DNA of 64,000 nt from Candidatus Nitrosotalea okcheonensis (GTDB taxonomy: Archaea > Thermoproteota > Nitrososphaeria > Nitrososphaerales > Nitrosopumilaceae), in NCBI RefSeq assembly GCF_900177045.1, contig NZ_LT841358.1:1327396-1391395 (forward strand), in the 5' to 3' direction. Positions 52,494 through 62,235 of the stretch are shown in pieces. The position numbers and the translations under genes are program-made. Position 1 is the first letter of the stretch. Each line of letters starts with the position of its first letter. A model generated the notes under the pieces. That model was not told where the DNA came from. It made no database searches and was given only the letters and a program-made list of their open reading frames with translations.

Positions 52494-52817
52494 CTATACC
52501 TCTTTTAGTAAAATATCAATTATTTCTTTGACTGTCTGAGAATCAATTCTTGAAGAAACTGTCTTTGCCTTGTTTTTTGCATCTTCTATGATTTTTTCTG
52601 TCTCAGCATGTGCTTTCTTTCTTGCCTGATCTATAGAAGACTCGATTAATTTTTCCCCATCAGCTTTTGCGGCTGTAATTGACTGTATTGCATAAGTTTC
52701 AAAATTTCGTAATTCCTCTGCTACTCTTTTCTTCTGTTCATCAATTTCCTTTTGTGATCTGTCTTCTATTTCCTTTATTTGTTTGAGGGAGTGGACATAT
52801 TTTTCTGATGTAGACAT
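52494..52817 (-). CDS. atpH: A-type ATP synthase subunit H (peripheral stalk)
   Basis: A 107-residue, almost entirely helical and charged protein with heptad-like spacing (KQIKEIEDRSQKEIDEQKK, IDQARKKAHAETEKIIEDA), as expected for the peripheral-stalk partner of subunit E. The ATG at 52817 (MSTSEKYVHS) is chosen because it overlaps the stop of the preceding 41-residue gene; longer starts would lie inside that gene. Confidence 0.82.
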   Translation of the reverse strand: MSTSEKYVHSLKQIKEIEDRSQKEIDEQKKRVAEELRNFETYAIQSITAAKADGEKLIESSIDQARKKAHAETEKIIEDAKNKAKTVSSRIDSQTVKEIIDILLKEV

Positions 52818-52818
52818 T

Positions 52819-52944
52819 TTAAACTCCAAAAAAGTGCTTTCCAGCATAGAGAGCCAAGGCTACAGTAGCAAGAATATTACCTAGCTTGAATGCTCTAATT
52901 ATCATAAAAAATCTTTTCTGTTGTTGATTTGCAAAATTAGGCAA
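52819..52944 (-). CDS. 41-residue single-span membrane protein in the ATP synthase operon
   Basis: A short frame between subunits D and H. TTG start at 52944, overlapping the D stop by 8 bp, with GGAGAAGG six bases upstream as a strong ribosome-binding sequence. The product has a polar, basic first part (PNFANQQQKRFF) and one hydrophobic span (AFKLGNILATVALALYA), ending GKHFFGV. The stop is 1 bp before the subunit H start codon. Tight packing on both sides and the RBS argue that it is translated. I recognise no family; it may be a small membrane subunit or assembly factor. Confidence 0.68.
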   Translation of the reverse strand: MPNFANQQQKRFFMIIRAFKLGNILATVALALYAGKHFFGV

Positions 52945-53605
52945 GTATTTCCTTCTCCTTTAGTTTTAAAGACTCCTGTTCTCTTTCTCCCATCTTTCTT
53001 TTGACCGTCTTTAGCATCATGAAAGTATCTCGTTCCATCTCGTCTAGTCTGAATATAATGAATTTGATAGCAGCCTGTAATCTAGGGATGAATACGTTTT
53101 CAATAGCATTAGATTTTCTTTTTGTTTTTTCAATTTCAAGCAATAGTTTGCGAAGTGTGGTTTCCTTTTCTGCAACATCAAGAACCATCTTGTGTACGTT
53201 ACGAAATGCCTTGATTGCTTCATTAATAGACGGAGGAAGTTCTAGTAGATGTTCTGTAATGACTTGATCACTTTTTCCACCTTCAATTTTTGGAATTCTA
53301 ACACCCATAACGTTTTTTGGTGTAATTTGTAACTTGTTCAATTGCGGAATCTTCATTGCTTCATTTTCGAGTCTCATGGCACCTGCAAGCATCTCTGCCA
53401 TTCTAATTGCTTGATATCCCTTTACCAACTCTATTTGAAGGCCACTTCTAAGTGAGGCTACAGTCTTGCTTGTATTAAAGAATTCTAGAATCAATGCTTG
53501 TCTTTTTAGCTTTAGTAATTTTAGACCTTTTTTTGCAACAATAATTCTTCTTTTTGTACGAATGTATTCAAGACGTGTTGGTCTGATGTTAATTACTGAT
53601 GGCAA
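52937..53605 (-). CDS. atpD: A-type ATP synthase subunit D (central stalk)
   Basis: The rotating central-stalk subunit, 222 residues, made of long N- and C-terminal helices: IRPTRLEYIRTKRRIIVAKKG at the start, IEKTKRKSNAIENVFIPRL and EREQESLKLKEKE at the end, the conserved shape of V/A-type subunit D. It follows subunit B by 2 bp. Confidence 0.95.
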   Translation of the reverse strand: MPSVINIRPTRLEYIRTKRRIIVAKKGLKLLKLKRQALILEFFNTSKTVASLRSGLQIELVKGYQAIRMAEMLAGAMRLENEAMKIPQLNKLQITPKNVMGVRIPKIEGGKSDQVITEHLLELPPSINEAIKAFRNVHKMVLDVAEKETTLRKLLLEIEKTKRKSNAIENVFIPRLQAAIKFIIFRLDEMERDTFMMLKTVKRKMGEREQESLKLKEKEILA

Positions 53606-53607
53606 TT

Positions 53608-54996
53608 TTATGCACCCGTACCAGATCTCTTTCGGTATTTCTCAATAAATTCTGGTTTGATACGATTAAGTTCAGAATCTGATAGTTCACTTAGCAATTC
53701 CCAACCAATATCCAAGGTTTGTTCAATTGAACGGTTCTCATCCATTCCTTGGTTTACAAACTTTCTTTCAAAATCATTAGCTACCTTCATGAATTTTCTG
53801 TCAAGATCACTGAGTGCCTCTTCACCCACAATTGCAGCCAATGATCGTGCATCTTTACCCTGTGCATAAGACGAATAGAGTTGATCTGCAAGGCTTCTAT
53901 GATCTTCCCTTGTACTTCCCTTTCCGATACCTTGGTTCATCAAACGTGAAAGACTTGTCAAGACATCTACAGGAGGATGTATATCTCCTCGATGCAAGTC
54001 TCTGCTCATGACAATTTGTCCTTCTGTAATATAACCAGTAAGATCTGGAATTGGGTGAGTAATATCATCAGCTGGCATGGTAAGAATTGGAATTTGGGTT
54101 ACAGATCCATTTCTTCCCTTGATCTTTCCTGCTCTTTCATATAATGATGACAAGTCAGTATACATGTAACCAGGATAACCTCTTCTTCCTGGAACCTCTT
54201 CTCTTGCGGCAGAGATTTCTCTTAATGCTTCACAATAGTTAGTCATATCAGTCATAATTACGAGCACATGCATGTCTCTTTCATAAGCAAGGTATTCTGC
54301 AGTGGTCAATGCAAGTCTTGGAGTGAGTAAACGTTCCATCGATGGATCGGATGAAAGGTTCAAAAATAGAGCTGTCCTTCCAAGTGCACCACTCTCTTCG
54401 AATTGTTTTACAAAAAAGTTTGCCTCTTCACTTGTGATTCCCATTGCTGCAAATACTACTGAAAAGTTTTCTGAGCCACCAAGAACTTTTGCCTGCCTTG
54501 CAATCTGTGCTGCAAGCAAGTTGTGTGGAAGACCTGCACCTGAAAATATTGGAAGTTTTTGACCTCTGACCAGCGTATTCATTCCATCAATATTTGACAT
54601 TCCAGTCTGGATGAATTCAGATGGTTCTTCTCTTGAGTATGGATTTATACCAGAACCAACCAAGTCAACCTTTGTTTTAGAAACAATTTTTGGGCCATTG
54701 TCTCTTGGATTTCCTAGACCATCAAAGACACGCCCCAGCATTTCATCGGATACTGCAAGTTGAGCAGTTTCTCCTAGAAACTTTACAGATGTATCACCAA
54801 TGTTAAGTCCTAGTGTTGCACCAAAGACTTGTACAACTGCAAGACCCTGTCTCGTATCAAGAACTTGACCTTGTCTTCTCTCACCGTTTTGTAATTTGAT
54901 TTCTACCATTTCTCCATATGCTGCATTTTCCACGCCCTCTACGAACATCAGAGGACCCGCAATCTTTGAAAGTGTCTTGAATGCTATTCCGGACAT
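53608..54996 (-). CDS. atpB: A-type ATP synthase subunit B (non-catalytic nucleotide-binding)
   Basis: The regulatory, non-catalytic subunit of the A1 hexamer, 462 residues. It has the beta-barrel start ([22 protein letters not shown]), [11 protein letters not shown] in place of a working P-loop, [20 protein letters not shown], and [14 protein letters not shown]. The ATG at 54996 overlaps the subunit A stop by one base (TAATG). A 32-residue longer frame exists but lies inside the subunit A gene. Confidence 0.97.
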   Translation of the reverse strand: MSGIAFKTLSKIAGPLMFVEGVENAAYGEMVEIKLQNGERRQGQVLDTRQGLAVVQVFGATLGLNIGDTSVKFLGETAQLAVSDEMLGRVFDGLGNPRDNGPKIVSKTKVDLVGSGINPYSREEPSEFIQTGMSNIDGMNTLVRGQKLPIFSGAGLPHNLLAAQIARQAKVLGGSENFSVVFAAMGITSEEANFFVKQFEESGALGRTALFLNLSSDPSMERLLTPRLALTTAEYLAYERDMHVLVIMTDMTNYCEALREISAAREEVPGRRGYPGYMYTDLSSLYERAGKIKGRNGSVTQIPILTMPADDITHPIPDLTGYITEGQIVMSRDLHRGDIHPPVDVLTSLSRLMNQGIGKGSTREDHRSLADQLYSSYAQGKDARSLAAIVGEEALSDLDRKFMKVANDFERKFVNQGMDENRSIEQTLDIGWELLSELSDSELNRIKPEFIEKYRKRSGTGA

Positions 54997-56759
54997 TATC
55001 GTGATGCCTCCATTGATAGAGATGAAAACTCTTGTTGCATTTTGCTCTTTGTATCCTTTACTAGCTGTTCTACCTGATCTTCCTTTGTCCATTTAATTTT
55101 TGATATCATTTTTCTTGATTCTAATTGCCCCACCTTTACAGATGTAATTCCTTTCTTGATTGCATCTGCTTCCATTTTACCAAATTCTAGAATTGTTGAT
55201 AACATTAAGAACTGTTTTCGAATTGATGTGTATGTGTCCACATCATCGTATGCACTCTGTTGTAGATAGTCTTCTCTAATTGATCTTGCAGTATCTAGCA
55301 CACCCTTTTCTGGTTCTGGAAGTGCATCATAACCTACCAGCTGGACGATTTCTTGCAATTCAGATTCCTTTTGGAGAATTTCAAGTGCCTCTTTTCTTGA
55401 TTGAATCCATGATGCTGCTACATTGTTCTTGTACCAATCTCCCATACCATCTGCATATAATGAATAACTAGTAAGCCAGTTGATTGATGGGAAATGTCTT
55501 CGGGACGCCAAGCTTGCATCAAGTGCCCAAAAGACTCTGGTTACTCTAAGTGTATTCTGAGATACAGGTTCTGAAAAGTCACCGCCAGGTGGCGATACTG
55601 CGCCAACAAGTGTAAGAGAACCAACACGTTCTTCAGGTGAAATAACGACTGCTTTTCCACCCCTTTCATAGAATTCTGCCAATCTTCTACCAAGATAAGC
55701 TGGATATCCTTCTTCACCAGGCATTTCTTCAAGTCTGCCTGAAATTTCTCTTAGTGCTTCTGCCCATCTTGAAGTACTGTCTGCCATCAATGCCACACCA
55801 TATCCCATATCACGATAGTATTCACCCATTGTGATACCGGTGTATATACTAGCTTCACGTGCAGCTACTGGCATATTAGAGGTATTAGCAACAAGAATTG
55901 TACGCTCCATCAACGGTCTCTTTGATTTTGGATCTTCAAGTTTTGGAAATGTTGTGAGAACTTCAGTCATTTCGTTTCCTCTTTCTCCACAACCTACATA
56001 GACAATCACATTACTGTCTGCCCATTTTGCAAGTTGTTGTTGAGTTACAGTCTTTCCACTTCCAAATGGACCTGGAATTGCAGCTGTGCCGCCTTTTGCA
56101 ACTGGGAAAAATGTATCAAGTACTCGCTGTCCAGTAAGCAATGGCTCTTCTGGTGCAAGCTTACGAAGAACTGGTCTTGGAGTTCTTACAGTCCACCAGC
56201 TTGACAGACCAATGTCTGCTTTGGTTCCATTTTGTACAGAAGCTACAATATCATTAACGGTATACTTGCCTTCAGAGATATCAGTTAGTGTACCTTTGAC
56301 ATTATAAGGAATCATTATCTTGTGCATGATAAGTGGAGTTTCCTGGACCTCACCAATTATTTCTCCAGGGGAAACATGATCTCCTTTTTTCTTTATTGGA
56401 ACAAATTCCCATTTTTTGGTTTGGTCAAGTGCAGGTATGACTTTTCCTCTACTGATAAAGTCACCACTTTGTTCCCTTAAAACATCTAGTGGTCTTTGAA
56501 TGCCATCATAAATTGATGTTAGTAAGCCTGGTCCAAGCTGCATTGAAAGAGGTCTCTTTGTATTGATTACTTTTTCTCCTGGACGAAGACCTGTTGTATC
56601 TTCATAAACTTGAACTGTTGCCTTGTTTCCTTCAATACGAATTATTTCTCCTACTAGTCCCATATCACCAATACGGACTACGTCAAACATTTGTGCTCCT
56701 TCCAGACCACTTGCGATTACTACTGGACCCGAAACTCTTGAGATTATTCCATCAGCCAT
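54996..56759 (-). CDS. atpA: A-type ATP synthase subunit A (catalytic)
   Basis: The catalytic subunit, 587 residues. [17 protein letters not shown] start ([15 protein letters not shown]), the bulge domain typical of V/A-type A subunits ([16 protein letters not shown]), Walker [12 protein letters not shown] (near 236), [12 protein letters not shown], and [20 protein letters not shown]. No intein is present. Stop overlaps the subunit B start. It defines the operon as A/V-type rather than F-type. Confidence 0.98.
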   Translation of the reverse strand: MADGIISRVSGPVVIASGLEGAQMFDVVRIGDMGLVGEIIRIEGNKATVQVYEDTTGLRPGEKVINTKRPLSMQLGPGLLTSIYDGIQRPLDVLREQSGDFISRGKVIPALDQTKKWEFVPIKKKGDHVSPGEIIGEVQETPLIMHKIMIPYNVKGTLTDISEGKYTVNDIVASVQNGTKADIGLSSWWTVRTPRPVLRKLAPEEPLLTGQRVLDTFFPVAKGGTAAIPGPFGSGKTVTQQQLAKWADSNVIVYVGCGERGNEMTEVLTTFPKLEDPKSKRPLMERTILVANTSNMPVAAREASIYTGITMGEYYRDMGYGVALMADSTSRWAEALREISGRLEEMPGEEGYPAYLGRRLAEFYERGGKAVVISPEERVGSLTLVGAVSPPGGDFSEPVSQNTLRVTRVFWALDASLASRRHFPSINWLTSYSLYADGMGDWYKNNVAASWIQSRKEALEILQKESELQEIVQLVGYDALPEPEKGVLDTARSIREDYLQQSAYDDVDTYTSIRKQFLMLSTILEFGKMEADAIKKGITSVKVGQLESRKMISKIKWTKEDQVEQLVKDTKSKMQQEFSSLSMEASR

Positions 56760-56768
56760 TTATCATCA

Positions 56769-57113
56769 TCAACTCGAGGGGATACTTATTCCTAACACTC
56801 TCTTTGCTAGAACAGATATAGATTCTTCTTGAATATTACCTTCTAAAGCAGGCATAAATATCACTAGTGGTTCAATTGAGGCCTCTATTTTCTTTCTAAA
56901 AATCGCAGGAAGACTAGATCTTACTATATCGCTTATAATGATTAGACTATAGTTACCTGACGAAAATAGATCCTGAATGATCTTGCTTGCCTCTTCTCCA
57001 CTTGTGATGAAAGTATCCTCTATTCCTAGAAGATTGTATCCTATAGCAAGCTCGCGCTCACCTACTACTGCTATACGCCCAGTGGTATTGGATTTTTGTT
57101 GTGACATATTCAT
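56769..57113 (-). CDS. atpF: A-type ATP synthase subunit F
   Basis: A 114-residue Rossmann-like central-stalk subunit. IAVVGERELAIGYNLLGIEDTF is the family start, and SLIIISDIVRSSLP the third strand. It overlaps subunit C by 4 bp and precedes subunit A by 9 bp. Confidence 0.93.
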   Translation of the reverse strand: MNMSQQKSNTTGRIAVVGERELAIGYNLLGIEDTFITSGEEASKIIQDLFSSGNYSLIIISDIVRSSLPAIFRKKIEASIEPLVIFMPALEGNIQEESISVLAKRVLGISIPSS

Positions 57114-58177
57114 TCGATTAGCAATAACGAGTTGATGTAATCTGCAGAGAGGTTATAGCGTTTACCATAAGCAATTCTTTTGATGTTTTCACGTTCATGT
57201 TCTGTGTTAATGATAAAGTAGAATATAGTACCAATTGAGAGTGCAATATTTTTCAATTTTTTGACGTATTCGGAATTTATGAATTTATCCAAAGCAACTT
57301 CAAAGTCAATCAAACTATTCGATTTCTTATACTGAGCCAATGCATTGACCAACATGAATCTATTCTCTACTCTGCCGACAATCTCTGAAACATCTTTTGC
57401 ATTGTAAACATCTAGTAATTCATTTTTGGTCATCTTGCCTCCCTCGATCAGATGTTTGCTTACTATCTCCTTGTCTAGATCAGATTCTTTGGCCTTGAGA
57501 AGACTGAGTACATTTTTCTTATCAATCTCTGCCCTTATGAAATCCCGAATAAGACCCTCATCACCCTGGAAAAACTTGAGTGATTCTAGTAAATTACGAT
57601 AATAGAAAGTTTGTAGTGCAGACATCATGGGACCAAGATTGCCATTATTCTGATATGTTTCAAGGTGCTGCATCAAAATTGTTCCATAGTTGTATTTTAC
57701 AAGTTGATTTACAACACCATCAACTCCTGTCTGTGACAGAATTATCTTCATTTCATCATGAGAGATGTTTCCAGCAGAGATTCCTGCAGGAACATTTCTG
57801 CTTGAAACAAGAAATGACTCTGTCTCTGAAATTGGTCTTCCCATGCTCTTTGCAGAAAGAATTAGTTCAATATTGTAAATATCCCATTTTGAAAGATATG
57901 CCCGAATGGCAGATTTGCCATTAAATGGAGTTGCTTCCAGTGCAGTCTTGTTTATATATACAAGATGTCTATTGAGTGCAACTTCTAACAGTTCAGATTC
58001 CTTGAAAATTGATGCTGCCTTTTCAATTTCTGGTTTATACCAAGTAGATTCAAGTGCTTTTACCATATCGACTTCATCTTTTGCTTTCATTAGGTTTTGC
58101 ATTACTTCTTTTGATAAAAGATTAAGGGATATTGCCTGCAGCCTTCCAAATGATGATGCGTATTGTGATGTTGGCAT
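57110..58177 (-). CDS. atpC: A-type ATP synthase subunit C
   Basis: The funnel-shaped socket joining the central stalk to the membrane ring, 355 residues, helical, built of three similar bundles. Family cues are the N-terminal SQYASSFGRLQAI, YLSKWDIYNIELILSAK and the C-terminal IGTIFYFIINTEHERENIKRIAYGK. It shares one base with the subunit E stop and overlaps F by 4 bp. Confidence 0.94.
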   Translation of the reverse strand: MPTSQYASSFGRLQAISLNLLSKEVMQNLMKAKDEVDMVKALESTWYKPEIEKAASIFKESELLEVALNRHLVYINKTALEATPFNGKSAIRAYLSKWDIYNIELILSAKSMGRPISETESFLVSSRNVPAGISAGNISHDEMKIILSQTGVDGVVNQLVKYNYGTILMQHLETYQNNGNLGPMMSALQTFYYRNLLESLKFFQGDEGLIRDFIRAEIDKKNVLSLLKAKESDLDKEIVSKHLIEGGKMTKNELLDVYNAKDVSEIVGRVENRFMLVNALAQYKKSNSLIDFEVALDKFINSEYVKKLKNIALSIGTIFYFIINTEHERENIKRIAYGKRYNLSADYINSLLLIE

Positions 58178-58731
58178 TACATTTTCTCCGAGAGGAAGCT
58201 CTTGACTTGGTCTTCATTGGTTCGAAGTAGTTCTTCAAAGGTAAGGTCCAATTCTCTTGTTCCTTCTTTGTTTTCTGCAATGATGCCACCAAGAGTCTTA
58301 ATTGACTTACTTGTGGTTACTCCAAGTTCCTTGAGAATTGATTTGTCTTCTTCCCGGCAATGAACTATAATATTTTGACCAAGTTTCTTTTTTGAATTGC
58401 TGACCATGGTCTCAAGAGATTTCTTGTACTGTGGGCTATTTGTGTAATTTTTGATCTCCTTTTGAATCATGGTAAAGGCAGATTGCATGTTAGCATTAAT
58501 GGCATCAAACATAATCTTCTTTGCCTGAAGTTTTGAGGCTTCGATTATTCTTGCCTGTTCCCTTTCTGACTTGACTTTAGCTTCAGTTGAAAAACGTTCT
58601 TGAATCTCCTTTAAGGTATTATTCATTTCTGCTTGGAGCCTAGACTTGCTTTCTTGAAGATCTTTTTCAAGATCCTCAATTTCCTTTCGCTTTCTAGTCT
58701 CTATCTCTTGAATGAACGTTTCAATGCTCAT
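58177..58731 (-). CDS. atpE: A-type ATP synthase subunit E (peripheral stalk)
   Basis: A 184-residue stalk subunit: a long charged N-terminal helix (IQEIETRKRKEIEDLEKDL onwards to about residue 80) followed by a globular C-terminal domain with IIVHCREEDKSIL and GGIIAENKEGTRELDLTFEE. This is the standard E layout. It is placed 12 bp after subunit K. Confidence 0.94.
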   Translation of the reverse strand: MSIETFIQEIETRKRKEIEDLEKDLQESKSRLQAEMNNTLKEIQERFSTEAKVKSEREQARIIEASKLQAKKIMFDAINANMQSAFTMIQKEIKNYTNSPQYKKSLETMVSNSKKKLGQNIIVHCREEDKSILKELGVTTSKSIKTLGGIIAENKEGTRELDLTFEELLRTNEDQVKSFLSEKM

Positions 58732-58743
58732 TACTGAAAACCA

Positions 58744-59088
58744 CTATAGTATGCCCAGTAGCAATATGATTCCCAACACGAATCCGATGATCCATAGAGT
58801 TTCTGGAATCACAAAGAAGAATAGCACTTGGCCAAACTTCTCTGGCTTTTCGGCAATAATACCCATACCGGCAGCACCAATACCTTGCTGTGCATTACCA
58901 GTACCAATAAGACCACCTGCAATTGCAATTGCAGCTGCGATTGCCAAGAGTGGTTTGGTTAATCCACTAGTAGTAGAACTGTCGGCGGCAGCAAATGCGG
59001 GAGTTGTCGACACAAAAGTTGATAGTGCAATTGTCAATCCCGCAGCTATAACTAAAATCGATAATTTTGAACGCTTGTTTAGCACCAT
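58744..59088 (-). CDS. atpK: A-type ATP synthase subunit K (membrane rotor ring)
   Basis: The proteolipid of the rotor ring, 114 residues. After a signal-like N-terminal hydrophobic stretch (about 8-35) that may be cleaved, there is a single two-helix hairpin: LAIAAAIAIAGGLIGTGNAQQGIGAAG and FFFVIPETLWIIGFVLGIILL, with the ion-binding Glu in IPET. First gene of the operon. ATG at 59088 is chosen between two in-frame GTG codons; a TATA-like element supports a start at about this point. Confidence 0.93.
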   Translation of the reverse strand: MVLNKRSKLSILVIAAGLTIALSTFVSTTPAFAAADSSTTSGLTKPLLAIAAAIAIAGGLIGTGNAQQGIGAAGMGIIAEKPEKFGQVLFFFVIPETLWIIGFVLGIILLLGIL

Positions 59089-59110
59089 CACCGAAGACTC
59101 ATTTAAGGAG

Positions 59111-59120
59111 GTTATATTAA
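59111..59120 (-). promoter_or_regulatory. TATA box of the ATP synthase operon
   Basis: TTAATATAAC on the minus strand, 23-32 nt before the atpK ATG. Transcription would then begin at or within a few bases of the start codon (leaderless). Confidence 0.5.
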
Positions 59121-59205
59121 CTTAATTTTTACAAATGTATTTTCAAATTTTTTTAAATTAACTAACATGCGATCATCGTACATTATTTTGTTACAGTCAA
59201 GAATC

Positions 59206-60027
59206 TCAGTTTTGGTTTAGTTCAACTGGAAGATCTAGTTTATTGCCCCATTCTCCCCACGAGCCAAGATAGACCTTGACATTTTTGAAGCCAAGCATTT
59301 TGAGTACAAGAAAAGAGTTTGCTGCACGATATCCTCCCTGACAATATACTATAATTTCATCATTCTTTGAAAAATCATACATCTTGGCAAGATCTTCAAG
59401 AGATTTCATTGTGCCATCTTCATTGATGTTTAGTATCCAATCTATGTTGACAGCAGTTGGAATGTGTCCCTTTCTTGCTGCACGTATTGTGTTTCCGTCA
59501 TACTCATCTCTGCTTCTTGTATCAAGAATCTTTGCTGTGCCAATCTTTTTGTTGATGTATTCATAACCTGCAATCATTTCCTTGTTTATCTTACCTGAAA
59601 ATTTTTCAGGCTTGAATCCATTAGTCTTGGTCTCAATAACAAGGCCTGATCTCTTCCATTTTTTAAATCCGCCATCTAGCATGAATGTATTTTCATGAGA
59701 AAAATACATTGATAACCAGACACCCCTTGCTGCACTCATTCCAGATACATCGTCATAGAAAACAACTGTCTTATCTTTTGTAACGCCCAAAAAAGACAGA
59801 AGGTTTTCCATTTGTTTTTCAAATGCCTTTATTCCATCTTTGGAGGTGTCAAACCAGTGATAATGAAAAAAATCTAGATTTACTGCACCTGGAATATGTC
59901 CTTCCAGATAATCTTTGTATGATCTGCAATCAATAAGAACAAGACTTGGTTTTTTAATCTGTTCCATTAGTTCGTTAGATGAAATCAGCATATTATTACT
60001 GTAGACTCGAGGGTAATGTAAATCCAT
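59206..60027 (-). CDS. Thiosulfate/3-mercaptopyruvate sulfurtransferase (double rhodanese)
   Basis: A 273-residue protein with two rhodanese domains. The first (about 15-125) is inactive-type, reading VVFYDDVSGMSAARG in place of the cysteine loop. The second has the catalytic loop VYCQGGYRAANS (Cys near 235). The linker and LDGGFKKWKRSG motif are typical of TST/MST. Start ATG at 60027 is chosen; a longer frame reaches upstream but lacks family similarity. It stands alone. Likely sulfur transfer from thiosulfate or mercaptopyruvate. Confidence 0.9.
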   Translation of the reverse strand: MDLHYPRVYSNNMLISSNELMEQIKKPSLVLIDCRSYKDYLEGHIPGAVNLDFFHYHWFDTSKDGIKAFEKQMENLLSFLGVTKDKTVVFYDDVSGMSAARGVWLSMYFSHENTFMLDGGFKKWKRSGLVIETKTNGFKPEKFSGKINKEMIAGYEYINKKIGTAKILDTRSRDEYDGNTIRAARKGHIPTAVNIDWILNINEDGTMKSLEDLAKMYDFSKNDEIIVYCQGGYRAANSFLVLKMLGFKNVKVYLGSWGEWGNKLDLPVELNQN

Positions 60028-60237
60028 TTTATTGAAATTCGATATGTGTAATATAGAAAAGACAGAGTTTTTCAAGCTAGTCCATATTGTATTTGAGAGA
60101 AAATAATTTGTTGCAATCACATGTCACAAATTCTTATATCGTGGGAAAATATGATAATATCACAAAATGAATATTTTAGATTATCAGACTATAAAAGAGA
60201 GTCATTTCACCATTCAAGAATCATTTTGTGAATAAAG

Positions 60238-60918
60238 ATGACTAAAACAAAAAAGCAGATCCCAAAACTATCAGTTTTTCAAACATTTAAGACAAAAAAT
60301 AAAGAATTTACCGGTGAGGCGATGCGCCAGCGTGGAATTATTATTCATCTTGCATCTGAGACTTTGCCAACAAGAAAGACTCGTACTGCTATTGCACACA
60401 AGCTGGCAGAACAAAATGGTACTACTTGGCAGAACATCTACTCCGGAATTTTCAGAGATTTAGATGAGATCCTCCTTCCTTTAGAATTGGTAAGAGAGGC
60501 TGGGAGATTGCCAATAAAACGTGGTCCAAAGGCGCTCCAAGAACAAGGGGTTCCATACTACCAATTGACTGACAGTGGTTTGCTTGTTGCAGCTTCTGTA
60601 TCTGATACTGGAAAGGAACGAATTCGTATCATGAATGACTTTTTTGAAAAAGAGACCAACATAAAAGAAAAAGACCTTAGAAAGGCAATTATGACATTGC
60701 TTGATGTTGCGCCAAATTTTGTTTTGTTATTGCTGAGAAAATACATTGAATCGTATAGTGAGGGAACAATCGACAGACTTGTTCCGTTCAATTCAGACTA
60801 TATCAAAAAGGCAGTAAATGAAGCAATACATGTTCAAAGGGAATTATTGGAGGGATTTTCGTCTCTTTCAAGTTCTGATAGAGAACCAATTATGAGTTTT
60901 TTTAAGAAGATAGGCTAA
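60238..60918 (+). CDS. Uncharacterised protein with possible winged-helix segment
   Basis: A 226-residue soluble, basic protein I do not recognise. Residues about 45-75 (RTAIAHKLAEQNGTTWQNIYSG) look like a helix-turn-helix. PYYQLTDSGLLVAASV (about 105-120) looks like the wing of a winged helix. The C-terminal half is helical (FVLLLLRKYIESYSEG). A TATA-like ACTATAAAAGA about 45 bp upstream supports independent expression. A DNA-binding role is plausible, not shown. Confidence 0.6.
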   Translation: MTKTKKQIPKLSVFQTFKTKNKEFTGEAMRQRGIIIHLASETLPTRKTRTAIAHKLAEQNGTTWQNIYSGIFRDLDEILLPLELVREAGRLPIKRGPKALQEQGVPYYQLTDSGLLVAASVSDTGKERIRIMNDFFEKETNIKEKDLRKAIMTLLDVAPNFVLLLLRKYIESYSEGTIDRLVPFNSDYIKKAVNEAIHVQRELLEGFSSLSSSDREPIMSFFKKIG

Positions 60919-61028
60919 GAACATTCGTAGTAATAATTAAAATCCCTTTCCAAAAGAGCTTGATAATATTGATAATGTCATCTAAAGCCATTTTTGTCAA
61001 GTCATGTCATATTGGAATATGATGACGC

Positions 61029-61598
61029 ATGGTAGACGAACTAATTGATTATGTGATACATTTGATAGATGCTAAAAAGGGAGACACTGGAAGATTAAGC
61101 TATATCCTAGAAGCCCTACAGGACGGTAAGACGATTTATAATTCTGATAAAAAATATCTTGATTCACTCATAGCAACATATCTTGGATCCTCAAAGAGGA
61201 AAGTAGGAGAGCAGAAACCTGTTGAAGAGTTAAAGACAGAACTTGCCAGAGTCAATAAGAGATTAGAAAAATTTGAAAAACGGGGATATAGAAAACCAGT
61301 TGGAAGAAAGGCCACATTTTTCTTTGTGACATGTTTTTTTGGATGGCATGCCCTAATCACAATGCTTGCCAGGAAATCCATAATTGACATAAAGGATCTA
61401 AATCCATATTTTTTACCAATATACCAACTAGACAAGATAATCCCGTCAGAATATCTCCATTATGTATACCAGTTTAATCTCAGCATACCAAAGATTGTGG
61501 TTCTTGCATGGGGTGCAATGATACTTGCGTGGATAATATTGGGTTTTGTTTATCTTGTAAAATTCATTCGATCAAGATACAATCCTGCAAAGCACTAA
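61029..61598 (+). CDS. Uncharacterised protein with two C-terminal membrane spans
   Basis: A 189-residue protein. The first 60 residues are a helical, charged domain (RLSYILEALQDGKTIYNSDKKYL) resembling the short domain found at the N-terminus of several thaumarchaeal membrane proteins. A coiled coil follows (KTELARVNKRLEKFEKRG). Two hydrophobic spans (about 98-115 and 158-180) close the protein. No enzyme motif. Probably a small membrane scaffold or sensor; function unknown. Confidence 0.6.
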   Translation: MVDELIDYVIHLIDAKKGDTGRLSYILEALQDGKTIYNSDKKYLDSLIATYLGSSKRKVGEQKPVEELKTELARVNKRLEKFEKRGYRKPVGRKATFFFVTCFFGWHALITMLARKSIIDIKDLNPYFLPIYQLDKIIPSEYLHYVYQFNLSIPKIVVLAWGAMILAWIILGFVYLVKFIRSRYNPAKH

Positions 61599-61601
61599 AA
61601 G

Positions 61602-62159
61602 CTATTGCGAGAAATTAAAGTCTCTATTATAGGTCTGGCCTGAGAAAGCAGAGTGTGTAGAATAATATACAGTTCCTGTAAACCGAAATTGTACAGCATG
61701 ATTCTGTAATGCGGACCAGACTTCGGGGTTATTTCCATCATTGAGCAATTTTGTGTCAACAGAGATGATTTCAGAATTGTGTTGTGTTAGTGGCAGATAA
61801 GATGAGCTCTCCCAGCTTCCCTGATATCGCTCTCCATATTGACCATGACCAATGACGATGCCATTTGCATAAATATCATAGCTTACCATCTCAACTATCA
61901 GAGTATTGTCATTTGGATTTGTTAGATTGAATTTTGTTTCTAACACTGCATTTCTGCTTCCAACTGATATTATAGACGATCCATTGTATCGAATATCAAT
62001 AGGTTTCACCTCAGTCATTACGGATGTTAATGCAGACGGTGTATCGGCATTTGGAGTAAACATGTTTTTAAGAATTCCTGAGCTTGGCAGAATTACGATC
62101 ACACCAAGTATTGCAACAATAACTACTGCTGCAATAACGACAAAGATTTTCTTCTCCAA
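61602..62159 (-). CDS. Membrane-anchored LEA14/WHy-like protein
   Basis: A 185-residue protein with an N-terminal anchor (about 5-28) and an extracytoplasmic beta-sandwich. The NAVLETKFNLTNPNDNTLIVEMVSYDIYANG stretch (about 68-100) is the NPN-type strand pair seen in LEA14/WHy domains. Such proteins are linked to desiccation or surface stress elsewhere. The tail contains repeated aromatic/Ser residues. It is convergent with the preceding gene with only 3 bp between stops. Confidence 0.62.
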   Translation of the reverse strand: MEKKIFVVIAAVVIVAILGVIVILPSSGILKNMFTPNADTPSALTSVMTEVKPIDIRYNGSSIISVGSRNAVLETKFNLTNPNDNTLIVEMVSYDIYANGIVIGHGQYGERYQGSWESSSYLPLTQHNSEIISVDTKLLNDGNNPEVWSALQNHAVQFRFTGTVYYSTHSAFSGQTYNRDFNFSQ

Positions 62160-62235
62160 GGATGTCTTTACCAGTTGTTCAATTCTTAAATGTTGAGTTG
62201 AAAACGCTTATAGTAAAAGTTTGAAAATATAATTC

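Noticed and set aside
54997..55092. N-terminal extension of ATP synthase subunit B
   Set aside because: It would lie inside the subunit A gene; ATG at 54996 overlaps the A stop and gives the family start.
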